Shown one piece after another: positions 7,315 through 15,939 of a stretch of DNA of 64,000 nt. The position numbers and the translations under genes were made by a program. Source of the stretch: Sphingobium arseniciresistens. Lineage in GTDB: Bacteria > Pseudomonadota > Alphaproteobacteria > Sphingomonadales > Sphingomonadaceae. The notes under the pieces were generated by a model. It worked only from the letters and a program-made list of their open reading frames with translations, was not told the origin of the DNA and did not search any database. Each line of letters begins with the position of its first letter. The stretch's first letter is position 1. The DNA lies in the NCBI GenBank assembly GCA_029167225.1, contig JARFNK010000017.1, positions 1 through 64,000 on the forward strand, in the 5' to 3' direction.

Positions 7315-9930
7315 TTACAGCTTGAACGACAGGCGGGCGTAATAATAGCCGCCCTGCCAGTCGACCACCGACTGCGCGCGGTAGATGCGTCCGGCCGTCG
7401 CCTGCAGGCGATCGGGATCGGGGTAGTTGTCGAAGATGTTCCTCGCGCCCACCGACAGCGTATATTTGTCGTCCAGCGTGTAGCTCAGTTCCATGTCGAT
7501 CTGCGCTTCGGGGTTGAACTTCTGCGTGCCGAAGGGGGTTGCCGTCGACATGACGGTGTAGGGACCGAAGATATTTGCGCGCACCATCGCCTTGAACGCG
7601 CCGATCTCATGATTGGCCGTGACCGAACCGCGCCAGCGGGGGACGTCATTCTCGAAATTATAGATGGTGTAGTTGGCCAGCGCCGCCTGCGGGATGTTGA
7701 TGCTGTCGATCTTGTACCAGTTGGCGTTGAACGCCGCCGTCAGGTTCGACTTCATCCGGTTCTGCCAGCGATGGGTGTAGGACGCGATGACGTCGAAGCC
7801 CTTGGTCGTGGAATCGAAGGCATTCTGGAAATAGGCGACGCTGGCGATGCTGTCGGCGCCCGGCACATTATTGGCGATCAGCGCCGCCTTGAGCGCAGCA
7901 TCCACGTTGCGCGGCGTCGTCGCATAGATGGCGTCGCGGATCTTGATGAGATAGCCGTCGACGGTGAAATCCAGCCCCGGCAGCGGATTGGCGGTGAAGC
8001 CCAGCGAATAGTTGGTCGACTTTTCCGGCTTCAGATCGGTAGCGCCCAGGAAGCGTGAGATCGGATTGTCGGCCGGGAACAGCCCCGCCTGGGTATAGAC
8101 CCCCTCGACCGTGCGGATCGAGACCGAGGTCAGGTTGCGCAGGCCCGGCGAGGGCGCATGGAAGCCGGTGCCGATCGACCCGCGGATCGCATAGCCCTTG
8201 ATGAATTCGTAGCGGGTGGCGAACTTGCCGTTCCACTGCGAACCGAAGCTGCGGAAATTCTCGTAGCGACCGGCGAAATCCAAGAACCAGCCCGGCAGCG
8301 GATCGGTCGACACTTCGCCATAGACCGAAACCGCACGGTCACTCCATTTGCCCGCCGCCGAGGGCGGGATGCCGTTGATGCCGTTCGATCCGACCGGCAG
8401 CACATTGTAGACCGGATCGAACCCGGCGAAGCCATCGCCCGTTCCCGACAGATAATTGCCGCAATTAAGACCCGACACCGCAAGGCCCGCCGTGGTCGGC
8501 GTGCGATTGTCGTTACAGAAATTATAGGGGTCGGCGCTGCTATAGGGGCCGGCGCGATAGGATTCGAGGTCGCCCGGACGGATGGTGAACGTCTCCTTGC
8601 GATATTCGACGCCCGCGCTGATCACCAGCGGCTTGTCGAATGCCGCGACCGGCACGGTGTAGGCAAAATCGCCGTTCAGCGACAGTTCCTGCTCGATATA
8701 TTGCGAGGGCGTGAAATCGCGCGGCGAGTCCGGGCCGATCGACGCATTGACCGTATTGTTGATCGTGTAGACCTGCTTGTTCCAGCCATAGCGGCCGCTC
8801 AGATCATAGCTGAAGCTGCTGTCGCCGGCCATGTCGATCGTGTTCTTGTAGCCCGCGACCGCGCTCCAGTCGGTCACGTCGCCCGAGAATGTCGGGGTAA
8901 AGCCCGCCGGGAACAACTCGGTGAAGGAGAAGATCGACCCGTCGGCCAGCCGCACCGGCACGCCGTTGACCGCCTGCCCGTTGGCGGGGAAGCGATAATT
9001 GGCGTCCACGGTCGCCTTCGACTTGGAGAAGTTGCCGAAGGCATAGATCTGGCCGTTGTCGCCCACGTCGATGCCCGAGTTCACCACCGCGCGGAAGGCG
9101 TGCGAGATGGGCTGCCCCCAGCGCTGCAACGGCTTGTCGAGGTCGATCAGGCTGGCATAGCCGGGATTGGCGGCCGCATAGCTGGTCGCATCGAAGGCCG
9201 TGCTGGAGAACTGGTTGGCGCGCGTCGTGCCCTCGTCCTTGCTATATTCGGCGGTGATGTTGACGAAGCCATGGTCGGTCAGCGGCAGGCCAACATTGCC
9301 CATCAGCAGGATGCTGTCGCCGTCATTCTTGTAATATTGGCCGGTCTGGGCGACCAGCGTCATGCCGTCATTGTCGTCCTTCAACTGGAAGTTGATGACG
9401 CCGGCGATCGCGTCCGATCCATATTGCGCCGCCGCGCCATCGCGCAGCACTTCGAGCGACTTGAGCGCCAGCGAGGGAATGACCGCCGCGTCGGAACCCT
9501 GGGCACCGGTGCCAGAGCTGCCCACGCTGGCCGCCTTGTGCCGGCGCTTGCCGTTCATCAGCAGCAGGGTCTTGTCCTCCGGCAGGCCGCGCAGGCTGAT
9601 CGGGCGGATGAAGGTGCCGGTATTGCTGTTGGGCTGGCGGGTGACGTTGAAGGACGGCACCACCGTCTGCAGCACGTTCAGCGTATCGGTGTGCGACACC
9701 TTCTCGATATCTTCGGACGAGAAATGGTCGATCGGCACGGGCGAATCCTGCACCGTGCGGGGCTGGCCGCGTACGCCGGTCACGACGATGGCGCTGTCTT
9801 CCGTCTCCGCTTCGCTGGTCTGGGGCGCGCTCGTCTGGGCGCCGCCGCTCTGGGCCTGGGCAGGTATGGTGACGACCAGTGCGAGGAGCGAGGCTCCGAG
9901 CAAGTGCAAGGTTCGAGATTTACAAGCCAT
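7315..9930 (-). CDS. TonB-dependent outer-membrane receptor
   Basis: 871 residues: Sec signal peptide (1-26, ending PAQAQS), a TonB-box-like DSAIVVTGVRG near 40, a plug domain (about 50-190, with ISLRGLPEDKTLLLMNGKRR and VLRDGAAAQYGSDAIAGVINF), then a 22-strand barrel ending in the outer-membrane signature ARLSFKL. This is the sphingomonad type that usually takes up carbohydrates or other organic nutrients. The ATG at 9930 starts the signal peptide; the open frame continues upstream to 10083 without family character. A strong terminator follows. The ligand cannot be inferred; the neighbouring D-alanine operon is a separate unit. Confidence 0.92.
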   Translation of the reverse strand: MACKSRTLHLLGASLLALVVTIPAQAQSGGAQTSAPQTSEAETEDSAIVVTGVRGQPRTVQDSPVPIDHFSSEDIEKVSHTDTLNVLQTVVPSFNVTRQPNSNTGTFIRPISLRGLPEDKTLLLMNGKRRHKAASVGSSGTGAQGSDAAVIPSLALKSLEVLRDGAAAQYGSDAIAGVINFQLKDDNDGMTLVAQTGQYYKNDGDSILLMGNVGLPLTDHGFVNITAEYSKDEGTTRANQFSSTAFDATSYAAANPGYASLIDLDKPLQRWGQPISHAFRAVVNSGIDVGDNGQIYAFGNFSKSKATVDANYRFPANGQAVNGVPVRLADGSIFSFTELFPAGFTPTFSGDVTDWSAVAGYKNTIDMAGDSSFSYDLSGRYGWNKQVYTINNTVNASIGPDSPRDFTPSQYIEQELSLNGDFAYTVPVAAFDKPLVISAGVEYRKETFTIRPGDLESYRAGPYSSADPYNFCNDNRTPTTAGLAVSGLNCGNYLSGTGDGFAGFDPVYNVLPVGSNGINGIPPSAAGKWSDRAVSVYGEVSTDPLPGWFLDFAGRYENFRSFGSQWNGKFATRYEFIKGYAIRGSIGTGFHAPSPGLRNLTSVSIRTVEGVYTQAGLFPADNPISRFLGATDLKPEKSTNYSLGFTANPLPGLDFTVDGYLIKIRDAIYATTPRNVDAALKAALIANNVPGADSIASVAYFQNAFDSTTKGFDVIASYTHRWQNRMKSNLTAAFNANWYKIDSINIPQAALANYTIYNFENDVPRWRGSVTANHEIGAFKAMVRANIFGPYTVMSTATPFGTQKFNPEAQIDMELSYTLDDKYTLSVGARNIFDNYPDPDRLQATAGRIYRAQSVVDWQGGYYYARLSFKL

Positions 9931-10224
9931 TACATAACCCCCATTTTTGCTGTGCGACAGTGTCCTGCACACCGTCCGATCCACTGAGGGGCCTCTGTGT
10001 TTCTTGTGACAGATGACCCGGCTATGATCCTTTTGCAAAAGCAGGATATGTGCGGCCCGACCGTGCTTGGTGCCGAATTTCAAGGAGGCAGCGGAATCTT
10101 ATGCCAAGTTTCTGCATGAAGACGCGCGATCTGGAGGAATGAACGCGCCGCCTGCCATGTACGGCAGGCACGAAAAAGGGCGCGCCCGACGGAAGCGGAC
10201 GCGCCCTTTTGCTGAAATGAAGGC
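9931..10224. other. Intergenic region between RidA and TonB receptor genes
   Basis: 294 bases that must hold the receptor promoter. The only clear structure is the ridA terminator hairpin (10174-10210). I see no convincing promoter hexamers and no small gene. Confidence 0.5.
10174..10210 (-). terminator. Terminator after the alr-dadA-ridA operon
   Basis: Eleven-base perfect arms (10174-10184, 10200-10210) around a 15-base loop, with A-rich DNA on the left that gives a U-tract on the minus strand. It begins 15 bases after the ridA stop. Confidence 0.8.
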
Positions 10225-10572
10225 TTATGCCTTGGCGGCGACGATGATGATTTCGACCTTGTAATCGGGCGTCGCCAGCTTCGCTTCGCCGGTCGCGCGC
10301 GCGGGTGCTTCGCCCTGGGCGATCCATGCGTCCCACACCACGTTCATCTCGGCGAAGTCGGCCATGTCGGCCAGCCAGATCGTGGCGCTCAGCAGGTGGT
10401 TGCGATCGCTGCCGGTCCGCGCCAGCAGATCGTCGACCTGCGCCAGCACCGCCGTCGTCTGCTCGGTGACGCTGGCGCCGGGCGCGGCGACCTGCCCGGC
10501 CAGATAGATGGTGTCGCCGTGGATGACGGCCTGGCTCATGCGCGGGCCACGATCGAGACGGGTAATGGACAT
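10225..10572 (-). CDS. ridA: RidA family enamine/imine deaminase
   Basis: 115 residues, the full length of the family. Seen: the YLAGQVA strand, the trimer-forming core and APARATGEAKLA containing the conserved Arg that binds the substrate carboxylate. RidA proteins hydrolyse reactive 2-aminoacrylate and other imines released by PLP or flavin enzymes. It lies 38 bases downstream of dadA on the same strand, which fits clean-up of imines made by the D-amino-acid dehydrogenase and racemase. Confidence 0.9.
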   Translation of the reverse strand: MSITRLDRGPRMSQAVIHGDTIYLAGQVAAPGASVTEQTTAVLAQVDDLLARTGSDRNHLLSATIWLADMADFAEMNVVWDAWIAQGEAPARATGEAKLATPDYKVEIIIVAAKA

Positions 10573-10610
10573 TCTATGCTCCTTGGGTTGTAGCGGGGTC
10601 GATGGCCGCC

Positions 10611-11861
10611 TCAGTAGCGGCTGAGGGCGAGATCGTGAACATCGATCGCAGGGCTTTTTCCGCCGATGATGTCGGCGATGACATGGCCCGATCCGCAGGC
10701 CATCGTCCAGCCCAGCGTGCCATGGCCGGTGTTGAGGAAGAGGTTGGGATAGCGCGTCCCGCCGATGATCGGCGTGCTGTCCGGCGTCATCGGCCGCAGC
10801 CCGGACCAGTAGCTCGCGCCCGCAAGATCGCCGGCATCGGAGAACAGCGTGCCGACCGAATGTTCCAGCGTCGCCCGGCGCGCGGGCGGCAGGCTATTGT
10901 TGAAGCCGGAAATCTCCGCCATGCCGCCCACCCGGATGCGGTCGCCCAGCCGCGTGATCGCGACCTTGTAGCTCTCGTCCAGCAGGGTGGAGACAGGCGC
11001 GCGCGCGGCATCGGTGATCGGCACGGTGATCGAATAGCCCTTCACCGGATAGACCGGCACCCTCAGCCCCAGTGGCCGCAGCAGGCCCGGCGAAAAGCTG
11101 CCCAGCGCCACCAGATAGGCGTCGGCGGTCATCACCCCGGCATCGGTGACGACGCCGGTGATCCGCCCGCCCTCCTGTTCCAGCCGCACGATACTGCGCC
11201 CGAAATGAAAGGCCACGCCCTGCGCCTGTGCCGTCTCCGCCAACCGGTTGGTGAACTTGAAACAGTCCCCTGTCTCGTCATTGGGCAGGCGCAGGCCGCC
11301 GGCGATGGATGACGCGCTGTTGGCAAGGCCGGGCTCCGCCGCGAGGCAGCCCGCGCGGTCGAGCACCTCGAAGGGCACGCCATCGGCCTGGAGCACCTCG
11401 ATATCCCGCGCGATGCCGTCCATCTGCTGCGCCTCGCGGAACAGCTGCAGCGTGCCCTGCGACCGCTCGTCATAGCTGATGCCGGTTTCCGCGCGCAGCG
11501 CGATCAGGCAATCGCGGCTGAACTCGGCCACGCGCACCATGCGGCTCTTGTTGATCGCATAGCGGTCCGCCGTGCAGTTGCGTAGCATCGCCACCAGCCA
11601 GCGCAGCATCGCCATGTCGGGCTGTGGCCGCAGGATCAGCGGGGCATGTTCCATGAACAGCCATTTGACCGCCTTTTTGGGGATGCCCGGCGCCGCCCAG
11701 GGCGAGGCATAGCCGGGCGAGATTTCCCCGGCATTGCCGAAGCTGGTTTCCAGCGCCGGCCCTTCCTGCCGGTCGATGACAACGACTTCGTGCCCAGCCT
11801 TCGCCAGATACCAGGCCGAGGCGACGCCCACGACGCCGCTGCCCAGGACGATAACCTTCAT
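10611..11861 (-). CDS. dadA: D-amino acid dehydrogenase
   Basis: 416 residues, the standard DadA length. The N-terminus [20 protein letters not shown] is a Rossmann FAD-binding GxGxxG, followed by the signature [22 protein letters not shown] and C-terminal [15 protein letters not shown] and [15 protein letters not shown]. It oxidises D-alanine and other D-amino acids to 2-oxo acids and ammonia, passing electrons to the respiratory chain. The ATG overlaps the alanine racemase stop (ATGA), so the racemase and dehydrogenase are coupled: L-alanine to D-alanine to pyruvate. Confidence 0.95.
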   Translation of the reverse strand: MKVIVLGSGVVGVASAWYLAKAGHEVVVIDRQEGPALETSFGNAGEISPGYASPWAAPGIPKKAVKWLFMEHAPLILRPQPDMAMLRWLVAMLRNCTADRYAINKSRMVRVAEFSRDCLIALRAETGISYDERSQGTLQLFREAQQMDGIARDIEVLQADGVPFEVLDRAGCLAAEPGLANSASSIAGGLRLPNDETGDCFKFTNRLAETAQAQGVAFHFGRSIVRLEQEGGRITGVVTDAGVMTADAYLVALGSFSPGLLRPLGLRVPVYPVKGYSITVPITDAARAPVSTLLDESYKVAITRLGDRIRVGGMAEISGFNNSLPPARRATLEHSVGTLFSDAGDLAGASYWSGLRPMTPDSTPIIGGTRYPNLFLNTGHGTLGWTMACGSGHVIADIIGGKSPAIDVHDLALSRY

Positions 11862-13000
11862 GCTGCATTTCTCCGGCCGTTACATGCCTGTGCCACCGGC
11901 AGATAATGCCGTGCATAGCGCCCGCCCAATTGGGTGAGGATCTCATAGCTGATCGTGCCCGCGTCGCGCGCGACATCGTCCACGCCCTGATGCGGGCCGA
12001 GCAGTTCGACGATCGCCCCCGGACAGGCGATCGTGCGCGGGATGGCGGTGACGTCGATCAAGGTGCTGTCCATCGACACCCGGCCGACGATCGGCGCGCG
12101 CTGCCCATCCAGATAGACCGAGCCGCGATTGCTGAGGGCGCGCGGCCAGCCATCGGCATAGCCCACCGGGATGGCGGCGATCCGGCGCGGGGCATCCGCC
12201 ATGGCGGTCAGGCCATAGCCGATGCCCACGCCGGCGGGGACGTCTCGCAGCTGGACGATCTTCGTTTCCAGCCGCACGACCGCGCGCATCGGGTTGGGCC
12301 CGTGACTGACCGGCGCCCCGCCATACAGCGCGATGCCCGGCCGGACCAGGTCATAGCGGAAATCCTCCGGCAGGAAGGCGCCGCCGGAATTGGCGAGCGC
12401 GCGCGGCGCGGGCGGCAGGCAGGCGGTGAGTTCGTCGAAGGTCCGGCGCTGCGCATCGCTCGCTTCCCCCGGCCCGTCATCCGCGCAGGCAAGATGCGAC
12501 ATCAGCAGGACAAGGTCGATCCCGGCGAGCAGTTCTGGTTCATTGGCAAGGATCGCGACCTCATCGGCGCTCAGCCCCAGCCGGCCCATGCCACTGTCCA
12601 CCTGCACCACGGCGGGCAGCGAGACATGGCGGCGCATGGCCTCCGCCCGCCAGCGGTCGATCTGCTCCAGCCCGTTGAGCACGGGAATCGCGCCGATTGC
12701 GGCGCAGCGCTGTTCCGCGCCGCCGATCAGGCCGTTCAGAATGTAGATGCGGCCATCACCGGGCAGCAGGTCGACCAGATCCTCCACCTCGCACAGATGC
12801 GCGACGAAGAAATCCCGGCAACCCGCCGCCGCCAGAGCCGGCACGACATTGCGCGCGCCCAGCCCATAGGCGTCGGCCTTCACCACCGCCGCCGTCCGTG
12901 CGGCCCCCGCCAGAGCGCGGATATGCCGATAATTATGGACGATCGCGTCCAGATCTATCGTCAACAGCGCGCTGGCGCTGTCGGGATCCACATATCGCAT
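11858..13000 (-). CDS. alr: Alanine racemase, catabolic (dadX-type)
   Basis: 380 residues. The PLP lysine is in [13 protein letters not shown] near residue 38, and the second catalytic base is the Tyr in [39 protein letters not shown] closes the active site. It interconverts L- and D-alanine. The ATG at 13000 is chosen because GGGGGC lies just upstream and the protein then begins at the usual place. Coupling with dadA and ridA marks this copy as catabolic; a biosynthetic copy may exist elsewhere. The operon is divergent from a permease gene, with a shared 337-bp control region. Confidence 0.93.
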   Translation of the reverse strand: MRYVDPDSASALLTIDLDAIVHNYRHIRALAGAARTAAVVKADAYGLGARNVVPALAAAGCRDFFVAHLCEVEDLVDLLPGDGRIYILNGLIGGAEQRCAAIGAIPVLNGLEQIDRWRAEAMRRHVSLPAVVQVDSGMGRLGLSADEVAILANEPELLAGIDLVLLMSHLACADDGPGEASDAQRRTFDELTACLPPAPRALANSGGAFLPEDFRYDLVRPGIALYGGAPVSHGPNPMRAVVRLETKIVQLRDVPAGVGIGYGLTAMADAPRRIAAIPVGYADGWPRALSNRGSVYLDGQRAPIVGRVSMDSTLIDVTAIPRTIACPGAIVELLGPHQGVDDVARDAGTISYEILTQLGGRYARHYLPVAQACNGRRNAA

Positions 13001-13337
13001 GTCGCCCCCAAAATCGCTTCGCGCCCATGCTAGGAGCGCGCGGTCGGAATTTATGATCGTTGTTGCGCCGATCGTGACGAAGCGGAACAGATTTGTGAAT
13101 TTCTCCCGCACAATATTCCGTCTGCGCCGGATTTCCATCCCGCGAGCGTCCGGCGAGCCGATTCCCGGCACGGAAGCGCGCAGGCAGCCCCCGCCTTAGA
13201 ACCACCGACAAATGCAGCAGATAATGCCGCACCCTTCGGCAAATGCGGCAACCAAGCCCGCACGCCGCCCCTAAGATCGACGGTCAGCCGGGGCTTGCCA
13301 AGGCCCCCACGCCATCTCCCTGTTGAAAGGAACCGCC
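13001..13337. promoter_or_regulatory. Divergent control region, alr operon / amino-acid permease
   Basis: 337 bases between divergent genes. Three copies of AATGCNGCA (13211-13219, 13223-13231, 13242-13250) lie within 40 bases on the permease side; the core TGCNGCA is itself palindromic. These look like operator half-sites for a shared regulator. I could not fix promoter hexamers with confidence. Confidence 0.4.
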
Positions 13338-14735
13338 GTGTCGCGATGGACATATCGCAAGCCGATAGAGATTGACGGCCTGGAGGCACATCATCGCCTC
13401 ACCCCCACATTGAGCTGGTGGCATCTGGTCGCGCTGGGCGTCGGCGCGATCGTGGGCACCGGCATCTATACGCTGGTCGGCGTGGGCGCCAATCTCGCCG
13501 GGCCTTCCGTCATCCTGTCCTTCCTGATCGCAGGCGCCATCTGCGCCTGCGCCGCGCTCGCCTATGCCGAGGTCGCGACGATGATCCCGGCGTCGGGCAG
13601 CGCCTACACCTACAGCTATACGGTGCTGGGGGAGATTTTCGCGTGGATCGTGGGGTGGAGCCTGATCCTGGAATATTCGCTGGTCGTAAGCGCCGTGGCG
13701 GTCGGCTGGTCGGGCTATGCGACCGGCTTCCTGACGGCGATGGGCATCCCGCTGCCGGTGGCGCTCACCGCCGCGCCCCATGCCGGCGGTATCTTCAACC
13801 TGCCCGCCCTGCTCATCATCGCCGCCGTCTCCGGCCTGCTCTCGCTCGGCACGAGGGAAAGCGCCACCATCAACGCCATCCTCGTCGTCGTGAAGATCGT
13901 GGCGCTGCTGATCTTCGTCTTCGTCGCGCTGCCGCATTTCGATGCCAGCCACTTCACCCCGTTCATGCCGAACGGCTTTGCCGGCAAGTCCGTGGGCGGC
14001 GTGCAATATGGCGTGATGGCGGCCGCCGCGATCATCTTCTTCGCCTTCTACGGCTTCGACGCCATTTCCACCGCAGCGGAAGAAACCAAAAATCCGGGCC
14101 GCGATCTGCCGATCGGCATCATCGGCTCCATGCTGATCTGCACGCTCATCTATGTCGGCGTCGCCGCCGTGGGGGTCGGGTCGATGGACTATACGGTCTA
14201 CGCCAAAAGCGCCGAGCCGCTGGCGCTGATCCTGCGCGAACTCGGGCGCGGCGGGGTCGCCGCCATCATCGGCGCGGCGGCGGTGATCGCCCTGCCCACC
14301 GTCATCCTCGCCTTCCTCTATGGCCAGAGCCGCATCTTCTTCGTGATGGCGCGCGACGGATTGCTGCCACAGGCGCTCGCGAAGGTCAGCTCGCGCACCG
14401 GCACGCCGATCCGCATCACCATGTTGACGGCGGTGGTCGTGTCGATCCTGGCGGGGCTGGTGCCACTCGACGAGATCGCCGCGCTCGCCAATGCCGGCAC
14501 GCTGGTCGCCTTCATCGCGGTGTCCGTCTGCATGCTGGTGATGCGCCGGCGGGAGCCGAACCGGCCCCGCGTCTTCCGTACCCCGCTCGCCTGGTTCGTC
14601 GGTCCGGCCGCGATCCTGGGCTGCCTCTACCTGTTCTGGAGCCTGCCCGCCCGGACGCACCAGTTCTTCCTGATCTGGAACGCCGCCGGCATCGCGCTGT
14701 ACCTGCTGTGGAGCAGGCGGGCACGCCCGGCCTGA
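13338..14735 (+). CDS. APC-superfamily amino acid permease
   Basis: 465 residues, about 12 hydrophobic membrane segments, with the APC signature GVGAIVGTGIYTLVGVGA near residue 38 and the second-helix/third-helix pattern SFLIAGAICACAALAYAEVA. It belongs to the cationic-amino-acid-transporter-like (CAT/YfnA) branch. The GTG at 13338 is chosen because AAAGGA lies six bases upstream. It is divergent from the alanine racemase/DadA operon, so import of alanine or a related amino acid to feed that pathway is a reasonable inference, not proven. Confidence 0.88.
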   Translation: MSRWTYRKPIEIDGLEAHHRLTPTLSWWHLVALGVGAIVGTGIYTLVGVGANLAGPSVILSFLIAGAICACAALAYAEVATMIPASGSAYTYSYTVLGEIFAWIVGWSLILEYSLVVSAVAVGWSGYATGFLTAMGIPLPVALTAAPHAGGIFNLPALLIIAAVSGLLSLGTRESATINAILVVVKIVALLIFVFVALPHFDASHFTPFMPNGFAGKSVGGVQYGVMAAAAIIFFAFYGFDAISTAAEETKNPGRDLPIGIIGSMLICTLIYVGVAAVGVGSMDYTVYAKSAEPLALILRELGRGGVAAIIGAAAVIALPTVILAFLYGQSRIFFVMARDGLLPQALAKVSSRTGTPIRITMLTAVVVSILAGLVPLDEIAALANAGTLVAFIAVSVCMLVMRRREPNRPRVFRTPLAWFVGPAAILGCLYLFWSLPARTHQFFLIWNAAGIALYLLWSRRARPA

Positions 14736-14767
14736 TTGGATGGCCTGAGCGGAAAGAAGAAGACGAC

Positions 14768-14811
14768 AAAAAGGGGCACTGCCGGCATATCGGCAGCGCC
14801 CCTTCTTTTTT
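14768..14811. terminator. Bidirectional terminator
   Basis: A-tract, stem (AAAAAGGGGC / GCCCCTT with an inner CTGCCG/CGGCAG pair) and T-tract, placed 33 bases after the permease stop and 18 bases before the stop of the convergent dehydrogenase. It serves both strands. Confidence 0.85.
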
Positions 14812-14828
14812 CGTGCCTGCGCTTCAAA

Positions 14829-15905
14829 TCAGGCGATGGCTTCGGCGATCGCCTTGCCGCAGATTTCGGTATTGCCCTTGCCGCCAAGGTCGCGGGTCCG
14901 CAGGCCCTCTTCGGGCAGCACCGTTTCGATCGCGGTGATGATCGACTGCGCCGCGGCGCCCTCGCCCAGATGTTCCAGCATCATCGCGGCGGTCCAGATC
15001 TGGCCGACGGGATTGGCGATCCCCTGCCCGGCGATGTCAGGGGCCGATCCATGCACCGGCTCGAACAGCGAGGGCACCGAACGATCCGGGTTGATGTTGC
15101 CGCAGGGCGCAACGCCGATCGTGCCCGTGCAGGCCGGGCCGAGATCCGAGAGGATATCCCCAAACAGGTTGGATGCGACAACCACGTCGAACCGGTCCGG
15201 GTTCATCACGAACTGCGCGGCGAGAATATCGATATGATATTTGTCGGAGCAGATGTCGGGATATTGCGCCGCCATCGCCTCCACGCGGCTGTCCCACCAC
15301 GGCATGGTGATGGCGATGCCGTTGGACTTGGTGGCGGAGGTGACATGCTTCTTGGGCCGCTTGCTTGCCAGTTCATAGGCATAGCGCAGGATGCGGTCGG
15401 TGCCGAAGCGGGTCATCACCGTTTCCTGCAGCACCACCTCGCGGTCGGTGCCCGGAAAGGCGGTGCCGCCGATGGCGGAATATTCGCCCTCGGTATTCTC
15501 GCGCACCACCATGAAGTCGATATCACCCGGCTTGCGCCCCGCCAGCGGACAGGGCACGCCCGGCATCAGCCGCACCGGCCGCAGGTTGACATATTGGTCA
15601 TATTCGCGCCGGAACTGGATCAGCGATCCCCAGAGCGAGACATGGTCGGGCACGGTGTCGGGCCAGCCGACGGCACCGAAGAAGATCGCATCGACATCGC
15701 CGATCCGCGCCTTCCAGTCGTCCGGCATCATCTGCCCATGCTGCACATAATAATCGCAGCAGGCGAAATCATGCCATTGCTGCTCGACCGTGAAGCCATG
15801 CAGCGACGCCGCCGCCTCCAGCGCGCGAATGCCCTCCGGCACGACTTCCTTGCCGATGCCGTCGCCGGGAATGACGGCGATCTTGTAGTTGCGTTGAGCG
15901 GCCAC
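14829..15905 (-). CDS. Tartrate dehydrogenase / D-malate dehydrogenase (decarboxylating)
   Basis: 358 residues of the isocitrate/isopropylmalate dehydrogenase fold: VIPGDGIGKEVVPEG at the N-terminus, LRPVRLMPG, VVRENTEGEYS, SATKSNGI with the catalytic Lys, and NLFGDILSDLGP with the metal-binding Asp residues. The stretch DLGPACTGTIGVAPCGNINP is typical of the tartrate/D-malate branch, where LeuB proteins differ. It makes pyruvate and CO2 from D-malate or acts on tartrate with NAD and Mn/Mg. The start is GTG with GAGGAG upstream. It follows the semialdehyde dehydrogenase by 34 bases and is probably in its operon. Confidence 0.88.
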   Translation of the reverse strand: MAAQRNYKIAVIPGDGIGKEVVPEGIRALEAAASLHGFTVEQQWHDFACCDYYVQHGQMMPDDWKARIGDVDAIFFGAVGWPDTVPDHVSLWGSLIQFRREYDQYVNLRPVRLMPGVPCPLAGRKPGDIDFMVVRENTEGEYSAIGGTAFPGTDREVVLQETVMTRFGTDRILRYAYELASKRPKKHVTSATKSNGIAITMPWWDSRVEAMAAQYPDICSDKYHIDILAAQFVMNPDRFDVVVASNLFGDILSDLGPACTGTIGVAPCGNINPDRSVPSLFEPVHGSAPDIAGQGIANPVGQIWTAAMMLEHLGEGAAAQSIITAIETVLPEEGLRTRDLGGKGNTEICGKAIAEAIA

Positions 15906-15939
15906 GCCGTCTCTCCTCTTGCCTGATGTAAGAAAAATG

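Noticed and set aside
8158-9987. A 609-codon plus-strand open frame
   Set aside because: It mirrors the TonB receptor gene, with no recognisable domain and no ribosome site.
9931-10083. Upstream extension of the first TonB receptor
   Set aside because: The signal peptide begins at 9930, and the extra residues resemble no receptor sequence.
13284-14660. A 458-codon minus-strand open frame
   Set aside because: It is the antisense shadow of the amino-acid permease; composition is Asp/Arg/His-rich without domains.
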